Assembly (NCBI GenBank): GCA_015063165.1
Contig: SUSZ01000004.1
Location: forward strand, 62,001 to 126,000
Direction: 5' to 3'
Length of the DNA stretch: 64,000 nt
Origin: Thermoplasmata archaeon
GTDB lineage: Archaea; Thermoplasmatota; Thermoplasmata; Methanomassiliicoccales; Methanomethylophilaceae
In this document: positions 24,729-34,477 of the stretch, piece after piece
How positions within the stretch are numbered: the stretch's first letter is position 1
How the letters are laid out: every line of letters starts with the position of its first letter
Made by a program: the position numbers and the translations under genes
Notes under the pieces: model-generated
Database searches by the model: none
The model's input: only the letters and a program-made list of their open reading frames with translations
What the model was told of the DNA's origin: nothing

Positions 24729-25394
24729 CTAGTGCCCGTCGCGACGTCCGGCCGCTGGCCATTCCTTCCTGAGTACTGCCCATTCCATCGTGTCCTCGTA
24801 CACTGGTTCGCCGTCCTCGTCGTTGACGAAGGAGATGAACTCCCTGAACAGGCCCTCCTGCCTCATGCCGAGCCTCCTGCACAGCCCCTGGCTGCTCAGG
24901 TTGCCCACCTCCGTGTAGGCGTAGACCCTCCTCGCGCCCTTCTTCAGAAAAAGGTAGTCGAAGAACGCGTGCGCGGCCTCGTGGGCGTAGCCCTTGCCGT
25001 GGTACCTCTTGTTCAGCATCCAGCAGGGGCTGAACGTGTCCGGGCCCCGCATCCGCTTCGAGGGCATCGGGCTCCGGACGAGCCTCGATCTTGCCGATGA
25101 CCTTGCCGCGTCCTTCAGGACAATGGCGAGGCAATACTCCTGGTCCCTGCTCCGCTCCTCGATCAGGGCGCGCGCCGCTTCCGGCGAGTTCAGCCTCATG
25201 TCTGCGAAGCAGTTGACCAGCGGTTCTCCCAGGCACTCGTAGACGTCCTCCGCGTCGCCAGGGGCGAACGGCCTCAGTATCAGCCTCTCGGTCTCGATCA
25301 GAAGAATTCCCGCGAGAGGAACAAGGCCCGAACCAATATTATCACGGCAAGTCCGGATTGGCTCGAAAGGGAGAAGCGCCGTCGCGAGGACCAT
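24729..25394 (-). pseudogene. RimJ/RimL-type GNAT acetyltransferase with compensating frameshifts
   Basis: ETERLILRPFAPGDA at about residues 34-48 and a WMLNKRYHGKGYAHEA motif mark a RimJ/RimL-like acetyltransferase. Between about residues 92 and 112 the expected sequence (GKVIGKIEARPEPDA) is found in another frame, so two opposite indels about 75 bases apart have replaced a core strand with unrelated residues. No ATG, GTG or TTG lies close before the domain; the frame starts 33 codons early. It is probably a decaying gene, although a sequencing error cannot be ruled out. Confidence 0.6.
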
Positions 25395-25649
25395 GAATCA
25401 GCAACGGTCTCGGTTCTTTTGGAACCTGTAACGTAGCAAAGGCCATGGTCCGATGCGACAGCAATACGCAATATATTTTTTTGTATATAAAACCAAGCAC
25501 GTCCGTCGCTTCTGACGCCGATTATAGAAGAGATGCCGGTTCCCTTCGTCGACGGGATGAATGATTCGGACGGAGTCGCCCATGCAGCCCTTGGCGACCA
25601 GGCCGGAAATGAAAGAGGCGCCCCCAGAACCGGGGGCGCCGATGGAGAT

Positions 25650-26087
25650 TCAAGCGGAGGCCTGCCCCTCGGCAAGCCTGGCCCTGACCCTCATCAGGAC
25701 CTTGCCGAGGTTGTTCTCGCCCTCGCCGTTGAAGACGCCCCAGTAGGTGTCGCCGCACTCGTTGTTGTACGTGAGCTTCGCGTCGCCGGTGGCGACCAGC
25801 TTCTCGGCGAGCTCCGGGTGCTGGGTGAACTTGGCCATCTGGACCTCCTCCATGACGCCGATCCTGACGTCCTTCCAGCCCTCGCGGGGGACCATCTAGT
25901 CCGCGAAGACCCTGACCCTGGCCGGGTCGAGGCCCGCGAAGCGCCTCCTGTCCTCCACGTCAGCGCACCTCTGCGCCTGGTAGGCCGCCTCGCTGCTCAG
26001 GAAGTTGAGCCCGCCGAATTCCACCCCGATGGGGTACCACTTGTTCAGGAAGAAGTACTCCCCGAAGAACCTCTCTACGCTGTCCAT
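25650..26087 (-). CDS. NADAR (YbiA-like) family protein with an in-frame TAG
   Basis: Two frames separated only by TAG (25896-25898) give one complete NADAR protein of 145 residues. The first part has FFGEYFFLNKWYPI and EAAYQAQR; the second part has REGWKDVRIGVM, AKFTQHPEL and GVFNGEGENNLG. NADAR proteins act on ADP-ribose-type or riboflavin-pathway substrates, and some reverse guanine ADP-ribosylation. The TAG falls in the middle of the conserved fold, so the halves make sense only when it is decoded or was recently mutated. The start at 26087 is chosen because the fold begins there. Confidence 0.8.
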
Positions 26088-26272
26088 CTTATCCGCCTTC
26101 TTTGTTGGATTCCACATCCAACTTGAAGACCCGTACAACCGTATTTAAAGATGGCCCCAGATGTAACCAGGTTACGGTCCAGGGGCAGGGCATTCGAGGA
26201 AGAACGCCACGGCTCTTTAAAGAATGAAAAAGGCAGGGGGCTCGTCCCGCAGGTCGGGATGCCGGGCCCGGA

Positions 26273-26557
26273 TCAGAGGGCGTCTATGACCTCCGACCAT
26301 GACTTGATGGTCTCCACGGAGGGGGGCATGCGCTCCGGCACGGTGAAGGCCGCGTCGCAGAACGAGGATATCTCCAGGAGCGTCTCCCCCGTCTCCTCGT
26401 CAATGTCCCCGTTCTCCACGCACTTCCTTATCGGGCCGTCCAGGGGCCCGACGATCCTCTGCTCCCCGAGGATCCTCCCGAGCTTCGACTCCAGCCTGAT
26501 CCTGTACTGGCTTCCCGAGCAGATGGTAAGCGGTCCGTTGAAATACGTCTCGGCCAT
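26273..26557 (-). CDS. Hypothetical protein
   Basis: The 94-residue product has a beta-rich N-terminal part (FNGPLTICSG, YRIRLESKLG) and a helical C-terminal part. It stands alone between the NADAR gene and a divergent hypothetical gene. No family recognised. Confidence 0.5.
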   Translation of the reverse strand: MAETYFNGPLTICSGSQYRIRLESKLGRILGEQRIVGPLDGPIRKCVENGDIDEETGETLLEISSFCDAAFTVPERMPPSVETIKSWSEVIDAL

Positions 26558-26733
26558 TGATCCGAATTCGAACTATAAACGATAAAGATGTCGCCCGTGC
26601 CCGTCGACAGGCGCCGGAAGGGGGCGGAGGCGTATGGCGGGCCGCTAGACGGCCGCGAATGCCCCCTCCTAGGGGATCGGACCATCTCACGGAGGAGCGC
26701 CCCCATTTATAGCGCCAGAGAGATGGCACGCCC

Positions 26734-27069
26734 ATGGCTTCGGTGATAGAGAGCAATATGACCATCTGCGACAAGCGCATCAGGGTGACCGCGGACCTGA
26801 GGGAGGACGGCACTGTGGGCATCAGGATCGAATCGGACTGCGACGCACTGAAAGGGTTCGCGGAGAACCTCAAGAGCGTCACCATGGACGACATCACCAG
26901 CTTCGAGACCAGCAGGATCAACAGGGAGGACGTCCGCGGGAACATGTCCATGATCTGCACCGCGCCGATAATGGTCTACCAGGCCGCATGGATGGAGTGC
27001 GGGATGCTGTCCAGGAGGATATACCCGAAGATGGGCCCGATAACGATCGACATGGGCGGGGAGGAGTGA
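26734..27069 (+). CDS. Hypothetical small conserved-type protein
   Basis: The 111-residue product has a beta-rich first half (KRIRVTADLRE, TVGIRIES), helical segments and an MSMICTAP motif. A TATA-like CATTTATAGC near 26702 lies about 25-30 bases before the ATG, consistent with a leaderless message. No function inferred. Confidence 0.55.
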   Translation: MASVIESNMTICDKRIRVTADLREDGTVGIRIESDCDALKGFAENLKSVTMDDITSFETSRINREDVRGNMSMICTAPIMVYQAAWMECGMLSRRIYPKMGPITIDMGGEE

Positions 27070-27095
27070 CCGCCATCCGCCAGGACGATTCCGCC

Positions 27096-27641
27096 ATGGG
27101 ATCCGGCCCTTCGCATGCAAGTGTCGGCTTCAGACGCGTGTGGCCCGGTTCCGAGGACTACGGGTACATGGCCGACCTCTACGGCTTCTCCTTCCCGCCG
27201 GCGGAGCGGGAGGGGATGGACGTCATGATGCGGGTGTCCGGGACGGGTTTCGGGCGCCTCTCCGTGGCGCTCGACGGGGACAAGAGGATAGGCCTCCTGT
27301 ACGTCCTCGAGTGCCGCGACCTCGTCTACATCTACTACCTGGCAGTGGATCCGGGCCTGCAGGGCAGGGGATACGGGTCGGAGATACTCCGGAAGGTCAG
27401 GGAAGATCATCCCGGATGCAGGCTCGCGCTCAGCTGCGAGGCTCCTGACGACGCGGCGGAGAACAACGGGCAGCGCCTCGAGCGGATCTCCTTCTACGAG
27501 CGGAACGGCTTCAGGGACACGGGCATGAGGGCAGAGTGGAGAGGGGTGACGTACGTCCACCTGGCCTGCGGCGGCCATGTCGGGCGTTCCGAGATCGATT
27601 GGATGTTCAAGCGCCACCGCGAGCTGGGCGAAAGCCCGTGA
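27096..27641 (+). CDS. GNAT-family N-acetyltransferase
   Basis: The 181-residue product has a clear GNAT core: LVYIYYLAVDPGLQGRGYGSEIL (motif A, acetyl-CoA pyrophosphate loop Q-G-R-G-Y-G), the CRLALSCEAP strand and FYERNGFRDTG. The ATG at 27096 is preferred to earlier ones in the frame. The substrate is unknown; a small molecule is likely. Confidence 0.8.
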   Translation: MGSGPSHASVGFRRVWPGSEDYGYMADLYGFSFPPAEREGMDVMMRVSGTGFGRLSVALDGDKRIGLLYVLECRDLVYIYYLAVDPGLQGRGYGSEILRKVREDHPGCRLALSCEAPDDAAENNGQRLERISFYERNGFRDTGMRAEWRGVTYVHLACGGHVGRSEIDWMFKRHRELGESP

Positions 27642-27679
27642 TATGGAGCCGCTCCAGCAGAAGAAAGGAATCGTCGGAG

Positions 27680-28165
27680 AGAACGGGCCATGAAATCTCG
27701 TCCCTTTGCGATGCGCTTGGCCCTTTCGGCGACCCTGCGCCCGAGCTCGTAGGCGTTCCTCATGTCGATCTCGAAATGGGAGTCGCGGTACGCCCTCTTC
27801 TCCTCCTCGTCGAAGAGGTTGGCGTCGTACCTGGAGTAGTCCCTGAACTGGTACGTGTTGAAAATGCTCAGGGTCTCGCAGCATCCCATCATGTAGCCCA
27901 TGGACTCGGGGGTGTGCTTGAGGGCCTCCTTGTACCCCCAGCTCTCGTACATTCCCTCCGGCAGGTTCATGGTGTATACCATCCCGCAAGGGACGGGCCT
28001 GTCCCTGCACAGCCTCGGCTTCCCGTCCTCGTAATGGTAGGAGTAGACGGGGAACAGCCATTTCTCGACGAAGGATCTCACCTGCTCCAGGGGCTGGCTG
28101 AAGTAGACCGGGGAGCCGAGGACGACGGCGTCGGCCTCCCTCAGCCTCTCCAGGACCGGGCGTAT
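27680..28165 (-). pseudogene. Flavodoxin-like FMN reductase fragment, N-terminus missing
   Basis: The frame holds LREADAVVLGSPVYF and SFVEKWLFP, the second and third motifs of NAD(P)H-dependent FMN reductases. The FMN-phosphate loop that should start the protein is absent: upstream the DNA changes into a different decayed gene at about 28165. The 3' end has no proper stop and runs into the convergent acetyltransferase gene. Confidence 0.65.
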
Positions 28166-28380
28166 GACAACGATAACAGGCGCTCGCCGCGTCGGCACTC
28201 GCTCAAGGTTTTTCGGTACAGGTAAGCCCAGAAGGAGTGGTCGACGAGCGAGGGGGCGTCCTCCCCGGCGGCTAGGTCTGGGTGGGTCTCGGCGAACGCC
28301 TCGCGGAACTTTTCCCTCTCCTCGGGGTCGAACCTCATCCAGAACCTAATGTCAGAGATGTTTTTCTTGTCCTCGCCGGC
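28141..28380 (-). pseudogene. Truncated small conserved gene (copy 2)
   Basis: ISDIRFWMRFDPEE, FREAFAETHPDLAAG and HSFWAYLYRKTL correspond to the decayed gene at 23797-24053. The N-terminal 20 residues are missing and the 3' end is fused to the flavodoxin fragment. The two copies suggest a small duplicated accessory gene. Confidence 0.55.
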
Positions 28381-28613
28381 ATTGGAAAGAAATCGCTGTG
28401 AAGATAGCCATCGTCTCCGAGCGAGACATCCGACGCCATAGCATTCTCCACTTGGGAACGGCTGATATCTATTCTACCGAGTCGAATGGACCGTGACGGG
28501 GCCCGGCAAAAGGATGCCCCTAGGATCGGGATCGGATTTGTATCCGCGGAGCTGCGATCCTTGATGGAAAGGGATCCTCGGGCATGGGCCCTCGGATGTT
28601 TGGTTCTGGGCGC

Positions 28614-30266
28614 TCAGGCCCCGAATGATCCGGCGGAAACCCCGTTGGTGAATGCCAGAGCGTTCTTCACCTTGACCGTCACGGACTCGGAATCAGACAG
28701 GTAGTTGCCGGAGCTCGCGGTCAGGGTGAACGTGCACGTCTTCACCCCTCCGCCCGTCGTTATCTCCCCGCTGGGGGCGGTGCACGTGACCTTCTTGGTG
28801 GAGCTGTTCACGCTCGCCTTGAGGCCGTTCGTGGCCCCGCTGCACGAGTACGCCGGGGACGCCCCGGAGGGGTCCGACGAGCACGACGGCGCGAAGGTCA
28901 CGGTCTTCCCTTGTACCACGTACTTCGTGGCCACGGGGGATAGCGACAGCTCCCCGACCGACACGATGTACAGCACGCGGTTGTCGTAGGCGTATCCGTC
29001 CCCGCCGTAGGGGTACGCGACGCTCGGATAGTCTGGCTCTCCCCCGTCGCTGGTTACCACAGGGTCCAGCCCGAGCTCCGGGACGCAGGTGACGCGGCAC
29101 ACGCCCACGGCGGACAGGGTCCCGGAGAGGTCCCCTCCGGACACGGACAGGCCGAACCCCGCGTCGCACTCCCCGACCTGGAACAGCCTGCCGCTGAATG
29201 TCAGATGGGTTATCGAGACGGCGGTCCCGCACTTGACGTACATGATCCTCCCGCAGGCCTTCTCCGCGTCCATGGACAGGGAGGCCAGCGGGCTGGTCGG
29301 GGTGCCGTTGTTCAGGACCACGATGGCGCAGCTTATCGGGCTGGTGCTGTTGTCGTAGCAGTAGTAGGTCCCGCTCGCGACGGCCGTCCCTTCCTTCGTC
29401 GCCGTCCCCGTGATGTTGAAGCTCGAGTAGGAGAGCCCGAATCCGGAGGTCACGGAGTTCATGCCGTAGCTGTCCGACGGGGTCCCGGGGGTGCCGGTGC
29501 AGGTGATGGACACAGGGGCGCCCAGGGCCACGTAGAACGTCCTGCCGTCCGCGTCCTCCGCTGAGACCGAGAGGCTCGGGAGCGGGGACGCCGGGCTTCC
29601 GTTGTCCAGCACGTGGATGACGCGCGTCGCCGTGGTGCTCCCGTAGCTCACTGTCACGTATATGTCGCCCTCCGAGCTCGTGGTGCCCGTGAGGCTCCCG
29701 CTGGTGACGGAGAGGCCGTGCGGGCTCCCCACCGAGGATATCGTCACGGACCCGCTGCCCGAGACGCTCATGCCTGTTATGGTGCACAGGATCGTGTCCG
29801 TCTCGTCGGTGTGCAGGAAGCACCTCTCTATCGTCACGGTGGCGGTCCCCGTCCTCGTCATCGTCCCAGTGAGGCCGCTGCTTCCGACGCTCAGTCCGTA
29901 CCCGGAGGTAACGCCTATGACTGAGCATTGGACGATCCCGTCGTCCGTGTTGTAGATGTGGACGATGCCCCCCGTCCTCACGTTGACGTAGTACAGCCTC
30001 CCGCCGGCGTCGTCGGCGTTAAGGTACAGCGAGGACGGGACGCTCCCGGAGGCCACGTCGACATGGGCCCCGAGGAGCACGTAGGAATCCTCGAGCTCCA
30101 TGGCGGTGGTCTCCAGGATCGGCAGGGGCGCCGCCCTGGACCCGTGCTCCACGTACTTGATGTACGTCCCCTTGCTTTCCTGGGTGTCGAATATGACCGC
30201 CGCCGACAGCAGCAGTACGGCGGCCAGGATTGCGACCGCCGACGCTTTGGCGATGTTTCCTGCCAT
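28614..30266 (-). CDS. Secreted repeat protein, cluster 1
   Basis: A signal-like N-terminus (IAKASAVAILAAVLLLSAAVI) is followed by about four repeats of the type SPLxSLxxxAEDAxGRxFYV...GFGLSxxSxxLTGT, then an Ig-like domain. The protein ends in VKVKNALAFTNGVSAGSFGA with no membrane anchor. The same tail type ends the product of 32435-34081. It is cysteine-rich for an exported protein. It is the third gene of a three-gene operon and a counterpart of 37216-38943. It is probably a cell-surface adhesin or sheath component. Confidence 0.7.
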   Translation of the reverse strand: MAGNIAKASAVAILAAVLLLSAAVIFDTQESKGTYIKYVEHGSRAAPLPILETTAMELEDSYVLLGAHVDVASGSVPSSLYLNADDAGGRLYYVNVRTGGIVHIYNTDDGIVQCSVIGVTSGYGLSVGSSGLTGTMTRTGTATVTIERCFLHTDETDTILCTITGMSVSGSGSVTISSVGSPHGLSVTSGSLTGTTSSEGDIYVTVSYGSTTATRVIHVLDNGSPASPLPSLSVSAEDADGRTFYVALGAPVSITCTGTPGTPSDSYGMNSVTSGFGLSYSSFNITGTATKEGTAVASGTYYCYDNSTSPISCAIVVLNNGTPTSPLASLSMDAEKACGRIMYVKCGTAVSITHLTFSGRLFQVGECDAGFGLSVSGGDLSGTLSAVGVCRVTCVPELGLDPVVTSDGGEPDYPSVAYPYGGDGYAYDNRVLYIVSVGELSLSPVATKYVVQGKTVTFAPSCSSDPSGASPAYSCSGATNGLKASVNSSTKKVTCTAPSGEITTGGGVKTCTFTLTASSGNYLSDSESVTVKVKNALAFTNGVSAGSFGA

Positions 30267-32425
30267 CGCTCCCACCACCAGAAGGTGTTGAAGATCCCGA
30301 GCACGTCGACGGCACCCAGCGCCACCGCAGCCATCCCAACCGGGATAAGCAGAGGGAGGCATCTGAGATAGCCCAGCAGAGCGATGACCATGCCAGCGGC
30401 CATGGCGACCCACGGGACCCAGTCGAACCCCGTATCCTCCTCCCAGACCGTGTAGACGGTGAGCCCCGTGGAGGGTACCTGCACTGTCTCCCCGGGGGTG
30501 TAGTCGGCTGTCTCCGCATCAGGCTCGAGCGACCATCCCCTGAGCCTGTGCCCGGTCTTCGATGGCTCGGCGTCCAGCTTCATGGCGGCCGCGCCGTCGC
30601 TTTCGGTGCGGCTGTTCCTCTCTGCGACCTTCTCCTCACCGTCCATGAACGTCAGAATGTGGTCGTGCAGGGGCGCGGGCTCGGCGCGTACCCTGAACGT
30701 CGCCGTCGCGCCGACGTAGTCCGGAGCGGACGCGTCCACCGAGACCGTGTAGTCCCCGGCCTTCGACGCGGTCAGCGTGAGCCCCCTTCCGGCCGCCGAT
30801 ACGTCGAGCCCTTCGGCGGACGACGCGTCGATCCTGACCGCGGCCCCCTCGGGATCGGAGGATACGGACAGCGGGACAGTCGAGATGGAGCCCACGGTGA
30901 TTGTCATGTCTGCGATTTCCGCTATGGACAACGCCTTCTCCTTCCATATCGCCGTGAGCACGATCTCGCCCTCCGGGACCGTGATGGGGTCGCCCTGGCG
31001 GTACACAGTGCCGTCCGGCCCCTCCCATCCCTGGAGGGCATGGAGCTCTTTGGAGGCGTTCGGCTGCTCGACGCGGGTGTCGATGCTCCCCTGGACCGTG
31101 TTCCTGTCGATCTGCCTGTGGATCTCCTCGGCCCCGTCCTTGTAGACGATTACGTGGTCGTAGGTCGGCTCGGGGCTGACATGTATGCTGACGGATATCG
31201 TGGCGCCGCGGTAGTTGTCCGCGCTCGCGCTGACCGGCAGCACGTAGTCCCCCGGGATCAGTCCGGTGAAGAGGACGTTGCGCCCGTCGACGCTCACGGC
31301 GGACAGACCTTCCGGGACTTCTCCGACGGAATAGGATATCCCGGATGTCGCAGGGTCGGGCGTCGCGCTCACCGTGATCCTCGACGGCTGGTTGGCGTAC
31401 GCGTACACGATCCCTACGGGGTCGAACGAGAGCGTGTTCTCCGCCCAGCGGGCATCCAGGACGATCCCCTCCCTAGGGACCAGGAGCGTGTCGCCTCTCC
31501 CGTAGACGGTCCCGTTCAGCTCCCATCCGAGGAGCGTGTGGTACTGCTTGGACAGCCCCGACGGGGGGTCGAGGACGATCTCGACGGCCCCCTCGACCTC
31601 GCTGGCCATGTTCTGGGTCTTGACGGTCTCGCCCCCGTCCCTGTATGTGACGGCGTGGTCGTATGTCGGCGCGTCCGCCCACTTAGCATGCAGGGTTATG
31701 GGCTCCCTGACCTCGGACGCCCAGTCGTACTCCTCGGTGAGGCCCTCGTCCGTGTACCATCCGGCGAACACGTGGCCGCTCCAGACGGGGTCCTCCGGCC
31801 TCTCGGCCTGGGCGTAGACGTCGGTGTTCTCGACGGTGATCGCGGCCACCTCCGGCCCTCCACCGGTGTCGAAGGTCACCGTGGGGTAGCCCATGACCGC
31901 GAGGACGTACCTCATGATGCTGTAGCTCCCGCGGACCGACTCCTCCTCGGAGCCGGAGGCGAGGCCCCCGTCGTACCCCGTGGAGTCGGTGCTGAAGAAG
32001 CCGTCGTAGGCCATGCCGGACGGGGGGACGTACCCCATCGGGTTGTAGGACTCGATGCTCCAGTTGTACGTCCCGGCATCGGAGTAGCGGTGAACCGGGT
32101 TGACTATGGATCCGCCGTTGGCTTCCAGCAGTTCGTAGTACGCGTCAACCCCGGCCCTCACGTCCTGTGTGACCTCCTCCCCGGCGTTGACCAGCTGCGC
32201 GTAGGCCTCCCAGCGGCCGTCCAGGACCGTCCCGTCGCCGAAGTCCCACCTGAGGTACTGGTAGTCCGTGGAGGTGTTGAAGAACTTGATCGTGTAGCGG
32301 TAGTACGTCGCGTCAGGCTCCTGCCCGCCGTCCCCGGCCCCGTCCGCGGAAGCGAGCGGGAGGAGGGCGAGCAGGGCGACAAGAGCGCACGCGGATACCG
32401 CCAGAACCGTACTCTTGGCGCCCAT
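29978..32425 (-). CDS. PKD and InlB-type repeat surface protein with two C-terminal membrane helices
   Basis: Order: signal peptide (1-27), PKD-like domain with WDFGDGTVLDG near residue 60, a Listeria-Bacteroides repeat (FAGWYTDEG, near 225), alternating YDHxVxYxDG repeats and Ig-like domains, and two membrane helices (VPWVAMAAGMVIALLGY and LLIPVGMAAVALGAV). The natural end is near FNTFWWWER at the next start (30266), but the codon there is TGG instead of TGA, so the frame runs 290 bases on. It is the presumed membrane-anchored partner of the two tail-bearing proteins of this operon. The counterpart in cluster 2 is 36539-37219. Confidence 0.7.
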   Translation of the reverse strand: MGAKSTVLAVSACALVALLALLPLASADGAGDGGQEPDATYYRYTIKFFNTSTDYQYLRWDFGDGTVLDGRWEAYAQLVNAGEEVTQDVRAGVDAYYELLEANGGSIVNPVHRYSDAGTYNWSIESYNPMGYVPPSGMAYDGFFSTDSTGYDGGLASGSEEESVRGSYSIMRYVLAVMGYPTVTFDTGGGPEVAAITVENTDVYAQAERPEDPVWSGHVFAGWYTDEGLTEEYDWASEVREPITLHAKWADAPTYDHAVTYRDGGETVKTQNMASEVEGAVEIVLDPPSGLSKQYHTLLGWELNGTVYGRGDTLLVPREGIVLDARWAENTLSFDPVGIVYAYANQPSRITVSATPDPATSGISYSVGEVPEGLSAVSVDGRNVLFTGLIPGDYVLPVSASADNYRGATISVSIHVSPEPTYDHVIVYKDGAEEIHRQIDRNTVQGSIDTRVEQPNASKELHALQGWEGPDGTVYRQGDPITVPEGEIVLTAIWKEKALSIAEIADMTITVGSISTVPLSVSSDPEGAAVRIDASSAEGLDVSAAGRGLTLTASKAGDYTVSVDASAPDYVGATATFRVRAEPAPLHDHILTFMDGEEKVAERNSRTESDGAAAMKLDAEPSKTGHRLRGWSLEPDAETADYTPGETVQVPSTGLTVYTVWEEDTGFDWVPWVAMAAGMVIALLGYLRCLPLLIPVGMAAVALGAVDVLGIFNTFWWWERWQETSPKRRRSQSWPPYCCCRRRSYSTPRKARGRTSSTWSTGPGRRPCRSWRPPPWSSRIPTCSSGPMSTWPPGASRPRCTLTPTTPAGGCTTST

Positions 32426-32434
32426 TTACTCGCC

Positions 32435-34081
32435 TCAGGCGGTTATGGCACCGGCGGCGGTGGTGTTGGTGAACGCCAGCGCGTTCTTCACGACGACGTT
32501 GAGGGTCGCCGTGGCGGTGTTGGTGCTGTTGTTGGCGTCCACGATCTTTACGGTCACGGTGTAGGTTCCGGGCGTCGACAAGGCGGTGGATCCTGGAGAC
32601 ACCACCCCCGCGGTCGACACGGCGATGTTCTTGTTGGTGATGCCCGTGCCGTAGGAGGCGATCGAGAAGGTCGCGTCGGAGCCCAGGTTGGACGCGATGG
32701 TGAGGCTGTCGTAGACCTTGTTGGTGGCCATGTAGAACGTGCTGTCCAGGGTCCCGTTCGTGGCGCCGGTGAAGGAGGCCTGCTCCCTGACGTAGAGGGT
32801 CAGGGTCTTGGTGGCGCTGTTGCTGGACGCCTTCGACCCGGTGGCGCCGGACGTGGTGGTCGTTGTCTTCGCGGACGCCAGCTTGACCGCTATCGTGTAG
32901 GTTCCGGCGGATGTGTCGGCGGAGCTAGTGACGACCCCGTTGCTTATGGTGATGGAGTTGAAGTCCGTCCCCGAGGTGATGGCGGTCCCGTCCTTCTTGA
33001 TCGAGGTGATGCTCCATTTGGCGTCGGAGGGGCCCGCGCTCTTGGTGAACGTGTGCGTGTCGGAGTGGCCGACGTAGCTGTACGCGGTGGTTCCCCCGCC
33101 GATCGCCACCTTGTCCTCGACGACGACGGTGACGGTCCTGGTCGCGGACGACCCTCCGGTGGCCGCCGTGGCGGTGTACTTCTGGGTGAAGACGTAGGTC
33201 GCAGCCGCGGACGGGGTGCCGGTGATCTTCCCGGTGCTAGCCTCGATGGTCATGCCGTTGTAGGCCGTCCCGATGGAGAAGCCGCTGTCGGCCGTGTTGT
33301 CCTTCTTGACGGTGGTGGTCATGGACGCGAGCGAGGTGCCGGTGGGCATGGCGACGCCGGGGACGGTGATCGCGGTGTTGCCGGTCATCGCGTACACGGT
33401 GTAGTTGGACGCGGTGATGCTGGTGTAGGCCCCGATGGATATGGTCTTGGTGACCGTCTGTACGGGGGAGGTGTTCAGGGTGGCCGTGATGGTGTAGTTC
33501 GCCTGGGCCTTGTAGGCGGTCGGGGTTCCGGATACGACTCCGGTGGAGGTGTTGAAGGTCAGCCCGGTCGGCAGGGTCCCCGATATGGAGTAGGACGTCG
33601 CCGCAACTCCTCCCCCGATGGTGGGGGTGACGCTCGTGATTGCGGTCCCGACCTTGGCCACGATGCTGTCCGCGCTGTAGCTGAGGGAGAACGTGGCTAC
33701 GTTGAAGGTGATCTCGTAGTACACCGTCTGGCTGGGCTGCGTTGTAACGGCCTTGACCTTGACGTAGTAGCTGGTCTTGGAGTAGCTGCTGGGCAGCGTC
33801 ACGACGATCTTTCCGCTCTGAACCTTCGCGTTCCCGGACGTTGCCGAGAAGGTCGCGGTGTCGGCGGGCATCGAGGTGTCGCTCCCCGACACGGTGAGCG
33901 TCGGGGTCAGCCCCGTGGGGAAGGTGGGCGTCCAGGACCAGGTCTGGCCCGGCTGTATGTTCACCGTGCCTCCCGCGTTCGCCGCGTCCGACTCGTGGGC
34001 CAGGGCGGGGGCCGTGGCGACGCAGAGCATCAGGACGGCCGCGACCGCGGCGAACCATTTCATGCTGTGATTCGAATCCAT
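32435..34081 (-). CDS. Secreted Ig-like (He_PIG) surface protein, cluster 1
   Basis: A signal peptide (about 1-29) precedes the PGQTWSWTPTF and SFSLSY blocks and a putative Ig domain (LPTGLTFNTSTGVVSGTP). Several threonine- and serine-rich Ig-like domains follow. The protein ends VVVKNALAFTNTTAAGAITA without a membrane segment. It is first in the minus-strand operon and matches the cluster 2 gene at 35280-36542 over its N-terminal 200 residues. It is probably exported and retained at the surface, possibly through the C-terminal tail. Confidence 0.7.
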   Translation of the reverse strand: MDSNHSMKWFAAVAAVLMLCVATAPALAHESDAANAGGTVNIQPGQTWSWTPTFPTGLTPTLTVSGSDTSMPADTATFSATSGNAKVQSGKIVVTLPSSYSKTSYYVKVKAVTTQPSQTVYYEITFNVATFSLSYSADSIVAKVGTAITSVTPTIGGGVAATSYSISGTLPTGLTFNTSTGVVSGTPTAYKAQANYTITATLNTSPVQTVTKTISIGAYTSITASNYTVYAMTGNTAITVPGVAMPTGTSLASMTTTVKKDNTADSGFSIGTAYNGMTIEASTGKITGTPSAAATYVFTQKYTATAATGGSSATRTVTVVVEDKVAIGGGTTAYSYVGHSDTHTFTKSAGPSDAKWSITSIKKDGTAITSGTDFNSITISNGVVTSSADTSAGTYTIAVKLASAKTTTTTSGATGSKASSNSATKTLTLYVREQASFTGATNGTLDSTFYMATNKVYDSLTIASNLGSDATFSIASYGTGITNKNIAVSTAGVVSPGSTALSTPGTYTVTVKIVDANNSTNTATATLNVVVKNALAFTNTTAAGAITA

Positions 34082-34477
34082 GTCATCATCTCCGCCGGGT
34101 TGAGGGCCCCGGCATGCCGCGAGAAAAGAGTGGCCGCCCAAGCGCACGTATGCGGGCGGCAGGGGCCGTGCGAGGTATCGTCCAGATGAGGCCGGTGCCT
34201 TGCGCGCGTCCCATGGCACGGTGCACGCGCTCCGGCCTCTTGAAACTCGGAAAATGTGCATCGAGGCATGCGGATGGTGCCGTGAACGCGTGTCACATCG
34301 TTATCGTCCGTCGATGGCGCGACGGGTTCCACGTTTTCGGAGATTCATAACCCCCCTTGGCCTTCCGCATGGCATGGAACGTCCCTGCGGCTATCGCTTC
34401 ACGGCCTTCAGCGGCAGAGGAGGTTCCATGGTGGCCGCCACGGACCAAACGTCGTTCCTGCATCGGGAGGGATACTC
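34082..34477. other. Divergent promoter region between the two surface clusters
   Basis: About 400 bases separate the starts of the two oppositely oriented surface-protein operons. No gene is supported. A plus-strand frame ending at 34481 is not protein-like. No TATA box can be named with confidence. Confidence 0.45.

Noticed and set aside
30230-34189. Plus-strand open frame of 1,319 codons
   Set aside because: It is a shadow of the three minus-strand surface genes; its composition is dominated by Gly/Arg/Val and no domain is recognisable.
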